Translations under genes and position numbers: made by a program | The notes under the pieces: generated by a model | Databases searched by the model: none | The model's input: the letters and a program-made list of their open reading frames with translations, nothing else | Told to the model about the DNA's origin: nothing | Assembly: GCA_949283205.1 (NCBI GenBank) | Contig: CASDSD010000020.1 | Coordinates: 1 to 64,000 of the forward strand | Direction of reading: 5' to 3' | DNA: 64,000 bases | Origin: an uncultured Alistipes sp. | Lineage (GTDB): Bacteria; Bacteroidota; Bacteroidia; Bacteroidales; Rikenellaceae | Shown here: positions 46,883 through 56,277 of the stretch, in pieces | Position numbering within the stretch: position 1 is the stretch's first letter | Layout: every line of letters starts with the position of its first letter

Positions 46883-47593
46883 TTATATTATGCCGAAGGC
46901 AATATCCATCATATTCGTGAAGCTCGTCTGGCGCGCCTCGGCCGAGCAGGCCTCGCCCGTGACCAGAGAATCCGACACGGTACAGATGCACAACGCCTCG
47001 CCGCCGCAGCGCGCGGCATTCATATAGAGCGCGGCAGCCTCCATCTCGACAGCCAGCACACCCATCTTCCGCCACTGCTTCCAGCTGTCGGCATCGTCGC
47101 CGTAGAAGAAGTCGCTCGCCAGAAGGTTGCCCACCTTGTAGCGGACACCCAGCTCCTCGGCCTTCTCGACGGCGGCACGCACCAGCCCGAAGTCCGCGAT
47201 CGGGGCAAACGTCCCCGGCAGGCCGTACTGCGAGGCGTAGTTCGAGTCGGTGCAAGAACCCATGCCTATAACCACGTCGCCCATCTTCACGCCCTCGTTG
47301 ATCGAGCCGGCCGAGCCGGTGCGGATGATGCGCTTGACGCCGTAGAAGTTGAACAGTTCGTACGAGTAGATGCCTATCGACGGCATGCCCATGCCGTGCC
47401 CCTGCACCGAGACGCGCTTGCCTTTATACGTTCCCGTAAATCCCAGCATACCGCGCACGGAGTTGTACTGAACGGGGTTCTCGAGGAAACGCTCCGCCAT
47501 GAACTTCGCACGCAGGGGGTCGCCCGCCATGATGACACGGTCGGCAATCTCCCCCTCCCTGGCCCCTATGTGGGGTGTAGGTACCTTTGCCAT
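46883..47593 (-). CDS. deoD: Purine-nucleoside phosphorylase, DeoD type
   Basis: Phosphorolysis of purine (deoxy)nucleosides in the cytoplasm. 236 residues: [26 protein letters not shown], the hexameric-PNP signature [52 protein letters not shown]. Length fits. It is third in the operon NagB-PIG-L fusion, nagB, deoD (spacings 35 and 11 nt), pairing amino-sugar and nucleoside salvage. Confidence 0.96.
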   Translation of the reverse strand: MAKVPTPHIGAREGEIADRVIMAGDPLRAKFMAERFLENPVQYNSVRGMLGFTGTYKGKRVSVQGHGMGMPSIGIYSYELFNFYGVKRIIRTGSAGSINEGVKMGDVVIGMGSCTDSNYASQYGLPGTFAPIADFGLVRAAVEKAEELGVRYKVGNLLASDFFYGDDADSWKQWRKMGVLAVEMEAAALYMNAARCGGEALCICTVSDSLVTGEACSAEARQTSFTNMMDIAFGII

Positions 47594-47604
47594 ATCGCGA
47601 TGCC

Positions 47605-48396
47605 TTACAGGTTATTCTTCTCGATATCCTTGAAATAGCGGTAGGTATTCACCTTCAGCTCGCCCACGGCAGGCTCGTCGCATACAAGCACGCCCTTCGG
47701 GTGGCTCTGCAGCGCCGTGATGGTCCAGGCGTGCGACAGGGCGCCCTCGACGCACTGCTGCACGGCACGCGCCTTCTTGTGGCCCAGCGCCAGCACCATA
47801 ACCTCGTGAGCCGAGCATACCGTGCCCACACCCACCGTCAGCGCCAGCTTGGGCACCTTCGTCACGTCTCCGCCGAAGAAACGCGAGTTGACGATGATCG
47901 TATCCTGCGTCAGGGTCTTGACACGCGTGCGCGAGTCGAGCGACGAGAAGGGCTCGTTGAAGGCCAGGTGGCCGTCCTCGCCCACGCCGCCGATGAAGAG
48001 GTCGATGCCGCCCGCAGCCTCGATGCGGCGCTCGTAGTCGTCGCACTCGGCCTGCAAATCGGGCGCATTGCCGTTCAGGATATTCACATTCTCACGCTTG
48101 ATGTCGATGTGCGAGAAGAAGTTGTTCCACATGAACGAGTGGTAGCTCTCGGGATGCTCCTCGGGCAGACCCACATACTCGTCCATATTGAACGTGATGA
48201 CATTGGCGAACGACACCTTGCCGGCCTTGTTCAGCGCGATAAGCTCCGAATACATGCCCAGCGGAGTAGATCCCGTGGGAAGGCCCAGCACGAAAGGCTT
48301 GTCGCTCACGGCGGCCTTCGCATTGATACGGGCGGCGACGTGCTCCGCTGCCCAACGGCCAGCCTCGGCGGCCGTATTCTCTATGATCAGTCTCAT
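47605..48396 (-). CDS. nagB: Glucosamine-6-phosphate deaminase
   Basis: Converts glucosamine-6-phosphate to fructose-6-phosphate and ammonia. The 263-residue product keeps every catalytic residue at E. coli numbering: Asp72 in NMDEYVGL, Asp141 and His143 in GEDGHLAF, Glu148 in [17 protein letters not shown] (about 38-50) is the phosphate loop. It is the canonical enzyme beside the degenerate paralogue 35 nt upstream. Confidence 0.97.
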   Translation of the reverse strand: MRLIIENTAAEAGRWAAEHVAARINAKAAVSDKPFVLGLPTGSTPLGMYSELIALNKAGKVSFANVITFNMDEYVGLPEEHPESYHSFMWNNFFSHIDIKRENVNILNGNAPDLQAECDDYERRIEAAGGIDLFIGGVGEDGHLAFNEPFSSLDSRTRVKTLTQDTIIVNSRFFGGDVTKVPKLALTVGVGTVCSAHEVMVLALGHKKARAVQQCVEGALSHAWTITALQSHPKGVLVCDEPAVGELKVNTYRYFKDIEKNNL

Positions 48397-48431
48397 AATC
48401 TGTTCTTTTGTTGGATTTTACAACATTTAAT

Positions 48432-50366
48432 TTATAATTTCATCTTCACAAAAACCTCAATTGCCTGATACTCGGCCATTCCCAGCAGGTCGTACAGGCG
48501 CGCCGTATTCTGCGTGCGCTCCTCGGCCCTCTGCCAGAACTCACGCGTGTCGTCGCCCGGGAAGGGAACGATATCCTTCTGCGAGAGGTGGCGGTAGATG
48601 GCGTGACGCTTCTTGATAAGCTCGTCGGGACTCAAGGGCACCGCCATGTCGACCATGCCGATCTCCCACTCCATCCATGCGCCGCGGTAGAGCCATACCA
48701 CGCAATCCTTGAGCCACGCTTCACCCTCGAGGCGGCTCAGCGCCTCCAGCACGGCCTCCGTGCAGACGCGGTGCGTACCGTGCGGGTCGGCCAGGTCGCC
48801 CGCCAGATATATCTGGTGCGGCTTGACCTTCTGCAGAAGGTCGATGATGATCTCGATGTCCTTGTCCGTACGCTGGCCCTTCTTGATACCGCCCGTCTCA
48901 TAGAACGGCAGGTTGAGGAAGTGGGCGTTCGTATTCTCGTTCAGACCGAACGAACGTACCGCGGCACGCGCCTCGGCACGGCGTATCGCACCCTTGATGT
49001 CGAGCAGCGCACGCGGCTCCGGCTCGCCCTTCTTCTTCGAGGCGATGATCTTGCGAACCTCGTCCACATGGTCGCCGAAGCCCAGCTCGCGCGCCGTGTC
49101 GAGGTTCTGTATAACAACGTCGTCATGCACGGCCACATTGCCCGAGGTCTCGTATGCCACATGCACATCGTGACCCTGCTCCACAAGACGGATGAACGTA
49201 CCGCCCATCGAGATCACATCGTCGTCGGGATGGGGCGAGAAGATAACCACACGCTTGGGGAAGGGCGTCGACGGTACGGGACGCGTCGAGTCGTCGGCAT
49301 TGGGCTTGCCGCCCGGCCAGCCGGTAATGGTATGCTGCAGATCGTTGAAGACCTTGATATTGACGCTGTCGTACGAGATACCCACGGCATCGAGCAGCGC
49401 ACCCAGAGAATTTTCGATATAATCCTTGTAAGTAAGCTTCAGAATGGGTTTCTTCACCACACTGCAGAGCCATACCACCGCCTTGCGCACCAGACGCGGA
49501 GTCCAATCGCACGGTCCCACCAGCCACGGAGCCTTCTTGGCCGTGAGGCAGTCGGCAGCGGGATCGTCCACAACAGCCTCTATGTTGGGGTGGTTCTGCA
49601 GCATCGACGCGGGGATGAGCGTCGTGGCTTCGCCCTCGACCACCTTGCGGACAATCTCGGCCTTGTCCTCGCCCCATGCCATGAGGATGATCCGCTTGGC
49701 GTTCATCACGGTGTTAAGACCCATCGTAATGGCCATCTTCGGAGTGTTCTCGACACCGAAGAAGAGGCCCGACTGCGCCTTGCGCGACTGGTAGGTCAAC
49801 TGCACCATGCGCGTCGTGGACTTGGCATACGATCCGGGTTCGTTGAATCCGATCTGGCCCTGCACGCCGAAGCCGATAACCATAAGGTCTATGTTGCGCG
49901 CCATGTGGTCATAGGCGGCGCAATACTCCGACACCTTATCCACGGGAACCGAGCCGTCGATAATATGCACGTTCTCGGGCAGGATGTCCACATGGCTCAG
50001 GAAATCCTCATGTATTCGGTAGTTGCGGCTCTGCTGCTCCGCGGCCTTGATGGGATAGAATTCGTCAAGGCTGTACACCTCAACGCCCTTGAACGACACT
50101 TCGCGGCGCTGGTAACGCTTCACCAGCTCGCGGTAGACGCCCAGCGGCGTCTGACCCGTCGTAAGCCCCAGCGCGAAGAGACGCTTACCTCCGCTCTTCT
50201 CATGTTCGCAGATGGCCTCTACGATAACATCTGCCACGTAATTCACACCATCGCTCTCCGACTCGAAAATCGAGGTCGGAATCTTCTCGTAACGGTGGAT
50301 AATGTCCTTGGGGGTTCCTTCAACGATCAAACCTCCGTCCTGCGGTAACGAATACTTGCTTTTCAT
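48432..50366 (-). CDS. NagB-like deaminase domain fused to a PIG-L/LmbE deacetylase domain
   Basis: A 644-residue two-domain protein. Residues about 30-300 are NagB-fold: LGLTTGQTPLGVYRELV, VYSLDEFYPI (Asp101 kept), and VIGFGVQGQIGFNEPGS. In that last motif the deaminase catalytic Asp and His are replaced by Gln169 and Gln171, although the Glu (Glu176) remains. Residues about 370-600 are PIG-L/LmbE: VVIFSPHPDDDVISMGG with the zinc ligands at 379-383, and GDLADPHGTHRVC. This suggests an active N-deacetylase with a non-catalytic or altered sugar-phosphate domain. Such fusions are known in Bacteroidota. First gene of the operon with nagB and deoD. Confidence 0.88.
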   Translation of the reverse strand: MKSKYSLPQDGGLIVEGTPKDIIHRYEKIPTSIFESESDGVNYVADVIVEAICEHEKSGGKRLFALGLTTGQTPLGVYRELVKRYQRREVSFKGVEVYSLDEFYPIKAAEQQSRNYRIHEDFLSHVDILPENVHIIDGSVPVDKVSEYCAAYDHMARNIDLMVIGFGVQGQIGFNEPGSYAKSTTRMVQLTYQSRKAQSGLFFGVENTPKMAITMGLNTVMNAKRIILMAWGEDKAEIVRKVVEGEATTLIPASMLQNHPNIEAVVDDPAADCLTAKKAPWLVGPCDWTPRLVRKAVVWLCSVVKKPILKLTYKDYIENSLGALLDAVGISYDSVNIKVFNDLQHTITGWPGGKPNADDSTRPVPSTPFPKRVVIFSPHPDDDVISMGGTFIRLVEQGHDVHVAYETSGNVAVHDDVVIQNLDTARELGFGDHVDEVRKIIASKKKGEPEPRALLDIKGAIRRAEARAAVRSFGLNENTNAHFLNLPFYETGGIKKGQRTDKDIEIIIDLLQKVKPHQIYLAGDLADPHGTHRVCTEAVLEALSRLEGEAWLKDCVVWLYRGAWMEWEIGMVDMAVPLSPDELIKKRHAIYRHLSQKDIVPFPGDDTREFWQRAEERTQNTARLYDLLGMAEYQAIEVFVKMKL

Positions 50367-50470
50367 GATTTACAATATTTTGCATTAAATAATTTCGCAT
50401 ACAACCCGCCGTCTCACACGGCAAAAGAACCGCTTGAGAAAGCGCCCGGGACCGAAGCGCTCCCTACATG

Positions 50471-50478
50471 CAAATGTA
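50471..50478 (-). promoter_or_regulatory. Putative -7 element of the NagB-PIG-L/nagB/deoD operon within a palindrome
   Basis: Minus strand TACATTTG, about 105 bp upstream of the ATG, inside a 7-bp-arm palindrome (50463-50480). The overlap would suit a repressor operator, but that is inference and no -33 element is clear. Confidence 0.4.
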
Positions 50479-50728
50479 GGAATTTATTTTCATATCTCCG
50501 CCTCAAAAGATAAAATATTGAAAGACAAACACACATTTCAAGCTAAAAATCTATCGTCCGAGCCGTCCAATACAGAAAAAAGCAAACCTGCAGCATAATC
50601 TTTCCCACAGCGTGCGCAATCCCGCAAAAGAGACCCGCTGCAGCCGCAGCCTCCCGCGGCGGGCGCCAGGACTGCCATTTTAACAAAAAAAACACAAGCG
50701 CGGAATCCCTTTTTGGGAAATATTGTGT

Positions 50729-50736
50729 TATCTTTG
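50729..50736 (+). promoter_or_regulatory. Putative -7 element of the GDPD gene
   Basis: TATCTTTG, 74 bp upstream of the ATG at 50811. The nearest TTTG is only 13 bp upstream, so the -33 element is uncertain. Confidence 0.45.
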
Positions 50737-50810
50737 TTTGTGCTTCCATTTTGAAAGCTGTTTGCAATCAAGCCCAAGCGCACAACGTCCAAACCAAAAA
50801 CAACTGCAAC

Positions 50811-51569
50811 ATGAAAAAAATCCTGATGCTCGCCCTGTCGCTCTGCGCCGCATCCGCCATCAGCGCACAGACCCAGGTAATTGCCCACCGCGGATACCAC
50901 GCCAAGAGCGGCTCCTACGACAACACAATCTCAAGCCTCCGGAACGCACAGGATCTGGGCCTATACGGCTCGGAGTGCGATGTAAACGAAACGGCCGACG
51001 GCGTGCTGGTCGTAATCCACGGCATAATGCACGGCAAACTGAACGTTCAGAAAACCGATTACGCCACCCTCTACGCACAGGCGCTGAGCAACGGCGAACG
51101 AATACCGACGTTGGACGAATACCTCGAACAGGCCGCCAAGAACACCGCCACGAAACTCATAATCGAGATCAAGGACCATGCTACGCCGCAACAGGAGACG
51201 CGCGTGGTCAGGAACATCGTTGCGGCGGTGAAGAAATACAAGCTCCAGAACGACGTGGAATATATCGCCTTCCGCCAACACGTATGCGACGAGATACTCA
51301 AATACGCGCCCAAGGGCACCAAGGTGGCATACCTTAACGGCACCTTCACCCCAGAGTATTGCAAGGGACTGGGATATACGGGCATAGACTACAACATCAG
51401 CACGATGAAGAAACGCCCCGAATGGATCAAGCAGTGCCACGACCTCGGCCTGACGGTGAACGTATGGACGGTAAACGACACCGAGTCCCTCCAGTGGTGC
51501 ATCGACAACGGCGTCGACTACATCACCACCGACAACCCCGTGGAGGCCAACCGCCTGCTCGGCAGGTAA
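50811..51569 (+). CDS. Secreted glycerophosphodiester phosphodiesterase-family protein
   Basis: A 252-residue GDPD-fold protein with a signal peptide (MKKILMLALSLCAASAISA). Family residues visible: VIAHRGYHAKSG (His26, Arg27), SECDVNETADG (Glu55, Asp57 metal ligands), VVIHG with the second His at 70, LIIEIKD (Glu119), and YITTDNP at the C-terminus. The Asp that normally follows the second His (HD motif) is Gly71 here. Expected to hydrolyse glycerophosphodiesters in the periplasm, if active. The ATG at 50811 starts the signal peptide. Confidence 0.9.
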   Translation: MKKILMLALSLCAASAISAQTQVIAHRGYHAKSGSYDNTISSLRNAQDLGLYGSECDVNETADGVLVVIHGIMHGKLNVQKTDYATLYAQALSNGERIPTLDEYLEQAAKNTATKLIIEIKDHATPQQETRVVRNIVAAVKKYKLQNDVEYIAFRQHVCDEILKYAPKGTKVAYLNGTFTPEYCKGLGYTGIDYNISTMKKRPEWIKQCHDLGLTVNVWTVNDTESLQWCIDNGVDYITTDNPVEANRLLGR

Positions 51570-51601
51570 CGCGCTCCCGACACAAAATGCCCATCCGGCA
51601 C

Positions 51602-51631
51602 ACAAGGCCCGCCTCTTGAGGCGGGCCTTGT
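51602..51631. terminator. Terminator of the GDPD gene
   Basis: ACAAGGCCCGCCTC (51602-51615) and GAGGCGGGCCTTGT (51618-51631) are perfect reverse complements (14 bp, tight loop). It lies 32 bp after the stop. Confidence 0.75.
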
Positions 51632-51767
51632 CCATTATCCCCGGCATGAACGGCGCAATCGCGTCGCCACATTCAGCCGAAGAGGATAAATTCCTAACAA
51701 TCCGACACATGCACCATCCGCATACACGAGCGCCATGTTAAATTTAGGTTAACAAACCTTGCCGTTA

Positions 51768-51798
51768 TTGGCCGCCCAAGGGCATTGATTTATCTTTG
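51768..51798 (+). promoter_or_regulatory. Promoter of the PiT-NCS2 operon
   Basis: TTG (51768-51770), 20 bp, TATCTTTG (51791-51798). Leader to the ATG is about 180 nt. Confidence 0.65.
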
Positions 51799-51982
51799 TC
51801 TTTGATTACAAGGGACTCTGCCGCAAAGACGCACGCCCCGCAATGACCCCGCCTCCCGCCATGACGGCGATAACCGTCGCTGCGGCGTTGCGGCACGTCG
51901 TTGCGACGACACATACGCCGCCACGGCAAAATCTCACCCCAAACATGCGGCCCGCAGCCGCTCTTGCGAAGAACCTTTCGGC

Positions 51983-54202
51983 ATGGAATTTATCTACACA
52001 TTCATGCTCGCGGCGATGATACTGCTCGCCGTCACGGGCCTTTTCATAGGGGTCATGAACGATGCGGCCAATTTCCTGAACTCGGCGATAGCCTCCAAGG
52101 CCGCCCCTCTCAAGATAATAATGGCGGTGGCTTCGACCGGAATAATAGTCGGCGCCATAACCTCCAGCGGCATGATGGAGGTGGCGCGCAGCGGCATGTT
52201 CAACCCGGAACTGTTCACCTTCCGCGAGGTGATGATACTCTACCTGTCGGTCATGCTGGCCAACATCATCCTGCTCGACATATACAACACGCTGGGGCTC
52301 CCCACATCGACCACCGTAGCGCTGGTATTCTGCCTGCTGGGCGCCGCCATCGCCGCCTCCGCAGCCGAAATCGCCGCAGACCCCACAGCCACCATCGCCG
52401 ACCTCGGCCGATACATCAACTCCGCACGCGCCATGGCTATCGTCGCCGGCATAGTGCTGTCGGTAGTCATAGCATTCGCCTGCGGCTCGGTCGTCATGTA
52501 CCTCTCGCGCCTGCTCTTCTCGTTCCGATACCGCCGCATGTTCAACCGCTTCGGCGCCGCATGGTGCGGAATATCGGTGACCGCAATCATCTACTTCGCC
52601 CTCTTCAAGGGACTCAAGGGCGTACTTGCGCACTCGGCCATAATACGTTACGTCGACGAAAACCTGCTCTTCTCGCTATTCGTCATATGGTGTGTCAGCA
52701 CGGCCGTGCTCTTCTTCCTGCAACGCTTCAAGATCAACATACTCAAGGCCAACATCCTCGCCGGCACCTTCGCCCTCGCCCTCGCCTTCGCCGGCAACGA
52801 CCTGGTCAATTTCATCGGCGTCCCCGTGGCAGGGTTCGACTCCTACACCATGGCCCTGCACAGCGGCGACACCTCGATGCACATGGGGGCGCTGGCAGGC
52901 CCCGTAGCCGCCAAGGTCTACCTGCTGCTCGGCGCCGCCGCCATCATGATCGTGACGTTGTGGACGTCGCGCCGCGCACTCTCGGTAAGCCGCACCGAAC
53001 TTTCACTCTCGAACCAGAGCGAGGTGCGCGAACAATACGGCTCGACACCCGTCTCGCGCGCACTGGTCCGCATAGCGATGAACATCTACTCCGTATACGA
53101 GAAGTGCGTCCCGGGGCCGCTGCGCGAACGCCTCGCCTCGAGGTTCGAACGACTGCCCGAAGAGAGCCGCGACGGCGCCTCGTACGACCTGATACGCGCG
53201 ACGGCAAACCTCACCACCGCCGCCATCCTCATCTCGATAGCCACCTCCATGAAACTGCCCCTCTCGACCACATACGTATGTTTCATGGTATCAATGGGAT
53301 CGTCTCTCTCGGACCGCGCCTGGGGCCGCGAAAGCGCCGTATACCGCATATCGGGCGTGATGACCGTCGTCTCGGGATGGTTCGTCACGGGCCTCGGGGC
53401 TCTGGTCATAGCCTTCGTCGTCGGCCTGGTACTCTTCTACGGGGGCAATGCGGCCATCGTGGCCGTCACGCTGCTATGCGGCTGGCTGCTTGTGCGCAGC
53501 AACCTCCGCAAGAACCGCAAGGCCGCGGAAAACGACCGCCAGGCTGAAGACCCGCAGAACATGGACGAAGCGGTCAGATCGACCATCGACGACGTGGCGA
53601 CGACAATGCGCCAGATCACAAAGATATACTACCGCACGCTGATAGCCGTCTTCCGCGAGAACCGCAAGGCCCTCAAGGAGGTTGTGCAACAGAGCGAGGA
53701 GCTCTACGAGACCTCGCGCGAACGCAAGTACGGCCTGATGGCCATGCTCGCACGCATAAAGGAGAGCGAGATGAACACGGCGCAATACTACGTGCAGGTC
53801 GTGAACTACATGGGTGAGATAGCCAAGGCGCTGCTGCATATAACGCGCCCCTGCTTCGAGCATATAGACAACAACCACGAGGGGCTGTCGAACGAACAGG
53901 TCGAGGACCTGATGAAGATAAACGACGAGGTGGAGACCATCTTCTCGCGCATGAACGTCATGCTGCAGCGCAACGACTATGCCGACTTCGACGCCATCAT
54001 GGAACTGCGCGACGAACTCTTCGAGTCGATAGCCGAAGCCATAGCCAACCAGCTGCGCAGAATCCGCACCAGGAAGACCTCGACAAAGGCCAACATGCTA
54101 TATCTCAACATACTGAGCGAAACGAAGACCATCGTGCTGCAATCGCGTAATCTGGTCAAGTCGCAACGTTATTTCCTCGAACACAAAACACGACAGATAT
54201 GA
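51983..54202 (+). CDS. PiT-family inorganic phosphate transporter with C-terminal PhoU-like region
   Basis: A 739-residue inner-membrane transporter. Two PHO4 half-repeats are visible: FIGVMNDAANFLNSAIASKAAP near the N-terminus with LGLPTSTTVALVF, and FAGNDLVNFIGVPVAG with MKLPLSTTYVCFMVSMGSSL in the second half, giving the GANDxxN-type phosphate-binding motifs. About 520-739 is a soluble helical region resembling PhoU (RQITKIYYRTLIAVFRENRKALKEVV). This fusion would put a regulatory domain on the transporter itself. Its stop overlaps the next gene's ATG (ATGA). Confidence 0.9.
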   Translation: MEFIYTFMLAAMILLAVTGLFIGVMNDAANFLNSAIASKAAPLKIIMAVASTGIIVGAITSSGMMEVARSGMFNPELFTFREVMILYLSVMLANIILLDIYNTLGLPTSTTVALVFCLLGAAIAASAAEIAADPTATIADLGRYINSARAMAIVAGIVLSVVIAFACGSVVMYLSRLLFSFRYRRMFNRFGAAWCGISVTAIIYFALFKGLKGVLAHSAIIRYVDENLLFSLFVIWCVSTAVLFFLQRFKINILKANILAGTFALALAFAGNDLVNFIGVPVAGFDSYTMALHSGDTSMHMGALAGPVAAKVYLLLGAAAIMIVTLWTSRRALSVSRTELSLSNQSEVREQYGSTPVSRALVRIAMNIYSVYEKCVPGPLRERLASRFERLPEESRDGASYDLIRATANLTTAAILISIATSMKLPLSTTYVCFMVSMGSSLSDRAWGRESAVYRISGVMTVVSGWFVTGLGALVIAFVVGLVLFYGGNAAIVAVTLLCGWLLVRSNLRKNRKAAENDRQAEDPQNMDEAVRSTIDDVATTMRQITKIYYRTLIAVFRENRKALKEVVQQSEELYETSRERKYGLMAMLARIKESEMNTAQYYVQVVNYMGEIAKALLHITRPCFEHIDNNHEGLSNEQVEDLMKINDEVETIFSRMNVMLQRNDYADFDAIMELRDELFESIAEAIANQLRRIRTRKTSTKANMLYLNILSETKTIVLQSRNLVKSQRYFLEHKTRQI

Positions 54203-55494
54203 ATCTCAAATTCGGAATAGACGACCGTCCGCGGTTCGGACAACTGATGCTCTACAGCCTCCAGTGGTTCGTCCTTGCCATAGCGGTCGTAACGACGTCG
54301 CTCTTCATCGCCGTAGGCTCGCCCGCCGAGAGAGTGCTGTATGCGCAGAAGGTATTCGCACTCATGGGTGTGACAACCATAATACAGGTATTCTGGGGCC
54401 ACAGGCTCCCCATAGTCGTAGGCCCCGCAGCCGTGCTTCTCGTGGGCATAATCACGGCCCTCGCATCGCAGGGCCGGCAGGTCGATACCGACAGGATATA
54501 CACCTCGCTCATCGTTGGCGGCGCCGTCATTGCACTCATCGCCGCCGGACGCCTGCTCGAACGCATACAGCGGATCTTCACCCCCCGCATCGTCGTGGTG
54601 ATACTCATGCTCATAGCGCTCACCCTCTCGCCCACAATCCGCAACCTCATATTCCCCGCAGGGCAGGAGGAACGATACGTCTTCGGCCTGTGGTTCACGC
54701 TTGTCGGGGTGTTCGTCATGGCAATAGCCTCGCACGCGGCACGCGGCGTCTGGAAATCGGTCGTAATACCCGCGGCGCTGGTCATAGGCAGCGTCATATA
54801 CTACATGATATACGGCGGTTTCGGCGAGGTGTTCGCCTCGTACACCGAATCCGAAGGCCCGCTGCTGCTGCCGCACCTGAAATTCGACGGAGGCATGATC
54901 GCCGCATTCCTCTTCTGTTATGTGGCGCTGCTCATAAACGACATAGGGTCGATACAGTCCCTCGGTGCCATGCTCGAAACACCCGACACCGACAAACGCT
55001 GCCGCCGCGGAATCGGAATAACCGGCGCCATGAACATGGTGGCCGGAGCTCTCGGCATCATCGGCCCCGTAAACTACTCGATGTCACCGGGCGTGGTGGC
55101 CTCCTCGTCATGCGCCTCGCGCTATGCGCTCATACCCCCAGGAATAGGACTCATCGTGTGCGCCTTCGTCCCCCAGCTCATAGCGCTGCTGTCGGCCATC
55201 CCCAACACCGTCATCGGAGTCATACTGCTCTACCTCATGGGGACGCAGTTGGCCGCGGCGCTGCAGATGGCAGTATCGTCGCGCTCGGCCATCACCTTTG
55301 ACGACTGTCTTATCGTCGGACTGCCGCTGATGATGGCCCTCCTGTTCTCATACATCCCCATGCAGGTTGTGCCCGCAATCATACGCCCCATCATCGGCAA
55401 CGGCTTCGTGATGGGTGTTATTACGGTGATCATACTCGAACATGTGGTGTTCCGCAGCCACCGTAACGGCAACGACAAGCCACAGAACCGATAG
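54199..55494 (+). CDS. NCS2-family nucleobase permease (uracil/xanthine type)
   Basis: A 431-residue inner-membrane nucleobase:cation symporter with about 12-14 helices. Typical features: QWFVLAIAVV, GHRLPIVVGPAAVLLVGI, LLINDIGSIQSLGAML with the family Glu/Gln region altered, and PVNYSMSPGVVASSSCASRYALIPPGIGL. Substrate (uracil, xanthine or other) is not determined. The ATG overlaps the PiT stop, so translation is coupled. A T-tailed terminator follows. Confidence 0.85.
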   Translation: MNLKFGIDDRPRFGQLMLYSLQWFVLAIAVVTTSLFIAVGSPAERVLYAQKVFALMGVTTIIQVFWGHRLPIVVGPAAVLLVGIITALASQGRQVDTDRIYTSLIVGGAVIALIAAGRLLERIQRIFTPRIVVVILMLIALTLSPTIRNLIFPAGQEERYVFGLWFTLVGVFVMAIASHAARGVWKSVVIPAALVIGSVIYYMIYGGFGEVFASYTESEGPLLLPHLKFDGGMIAAFLFCYVALLINDIGSIQSLGAMLETPDTDKRCRRGIGITGAMNMVAGALGIIGPVNYSMSPGVVASSSCASRYALIPPGIGLIVCAFVPQLIALLSAIPNTVIGVILLYLMGTQLAAALQMAVSSRSAITFDDCLIVGLPLMMALLFSYIPMQVVPAIIRPIIGNGFVMGVITVIILEHVVFRSHRNGNDKPQNR

Positions 55495-55522
55495 CCGAAC
55501 AGGCCCCATACATATACAACAT

Positions 55523-55553
55523 AAAGGCCGGAAGCGCTGCCTCCGGCCTTTTT
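55523..55553 (+). terminator. Rho-independent terminator of the PiT-NCS2 operon
   Basis: AAAGGCCGGA (55523-55532) pairs with TCCGGCCTTT (55542-55551), followed by T residues. 29 bp after the NCS2 stop. Confidence 0.8.
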
Positions 55554-56061
55554 ACGTAACCTTAACATATATACACGCATCAATCCGCAACGTCGTACAA
55601 ACGCCCCCGAAATAATGGAAAGCCTAATCCGGCATGGCGGCATGACAAACAACGCCAACATGCAGGCATGGCGGGAAAGACAAGCATCGCGGCGGCCCCA
55701 TGAAACAATCACCCCTCGTTACGGGCAGGGACAATGGGCAGCCATAGCATACCGGAACGGAGCCAGCGGGCCCCCCCCTCATAAACCCGTATAAAATACA
55801 TCCGATATCCGCGCAGATATCCGATGCCTCATATGGCGGCCGCCAGAATATGGCCCGCATCACACCGCACAGCCTAACCGGCATGCAAATAAAAACATCG
55901 GCATGCCGGTAGCGGATATGCACCGCACCTGCCTGGGCCGTCCATGCGGCGGGGAGTGTCATAACCCTATCCGGCCACATCCGACACTCCACACCGCCAA
56001 CAACCCCGTCGCACAGACCAATACCGTGGCATCCCAACCCGGGCCCTTGATTTTGCAGATT

Positions 56062-56098
56062 CGCCGCTTCGTATTTTAATCTAAAATACGAAGCGGCG
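56062..56098. repeat. Perfect 17-bp palindrome, left repeat flanking the integrase
   Basis: CGCCGCTTCGTATTTTA (56062-56078) is the exact reverse complement of 56082-56098, loop ATC. The inner 21 bp (56070-56090), read on the minus strand, match 57861-57881 on plus at 19 of 21 positions (core CGTATTTTAGATTAAA). TTTGCAGA at 56052-56059 also precedes it, as it precedes the right repeat. Confidence 0.75.
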
Positions 56099-56277
56099 CC
56101 ATAGGGCCCGTTACGGTGTTCCGGTTGTCGGACAGCGGCAGTGCGACAGCTGTTGAATTACTGTGCGGATACCGGCCGTTATTGAGACATATGCCAGATA
56201 TCCAACCTCTTCCGACGCACGGCGGGCACATGGGAGAGTATTTGCAAATTACTGAACCGCTACTGAACTTACATACG

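Larger units (their letters stand above)
50367..50810. other. Divergent intergenic region between the NagB-PIG-L operon and the GDPD gene
   Basis: 444 bp. It contains a short perfect palindrome CCTACAT-GCAA-ATGTAGG (50463-50480) that overlaps a minus-strand -7-like box, and a plus-strand -7 box at 50729. The part 50540-50700 shows nothing recognisable. Confidence 0.55.
51570..51982. other. Intergenic region and long leader before the PiT gene
   Basis: 413 bp holding the GDPD terminator, the promoter at 51768-51798 and a GC-rich untranslated leader of about 180 nt with small stems such as CGTCG-TTG-CGACG (51897-51909) and GACGG-CGATA-ACCGTC near 51864. No gene or known riboswitch recognised. 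Confidence 0.55.
55495..56277. other. Long intergenic region before the integrase
   Basis: 783 bp with the terminator above, then about 500 bp (55560-56060) in which I see no gene, promoter or repeat, and the hairpin at 56062-56098. An open frame on the minus strand (about 55624-56037) lacks any recognisable feature and is not called. Confidence 0.6.

Noticed and set aside
48588-50348. 586-codon frame opposite the NagB-PIG-L fusion
   Set aside because: Antisense shadow without recognisable features.
55624-56037. 137-codon minus-strand frame upstream of the integrase
   Set aside because: No motif, no plausible start context; composition looks random. Could not be excluded as an orphan, but there is no support.
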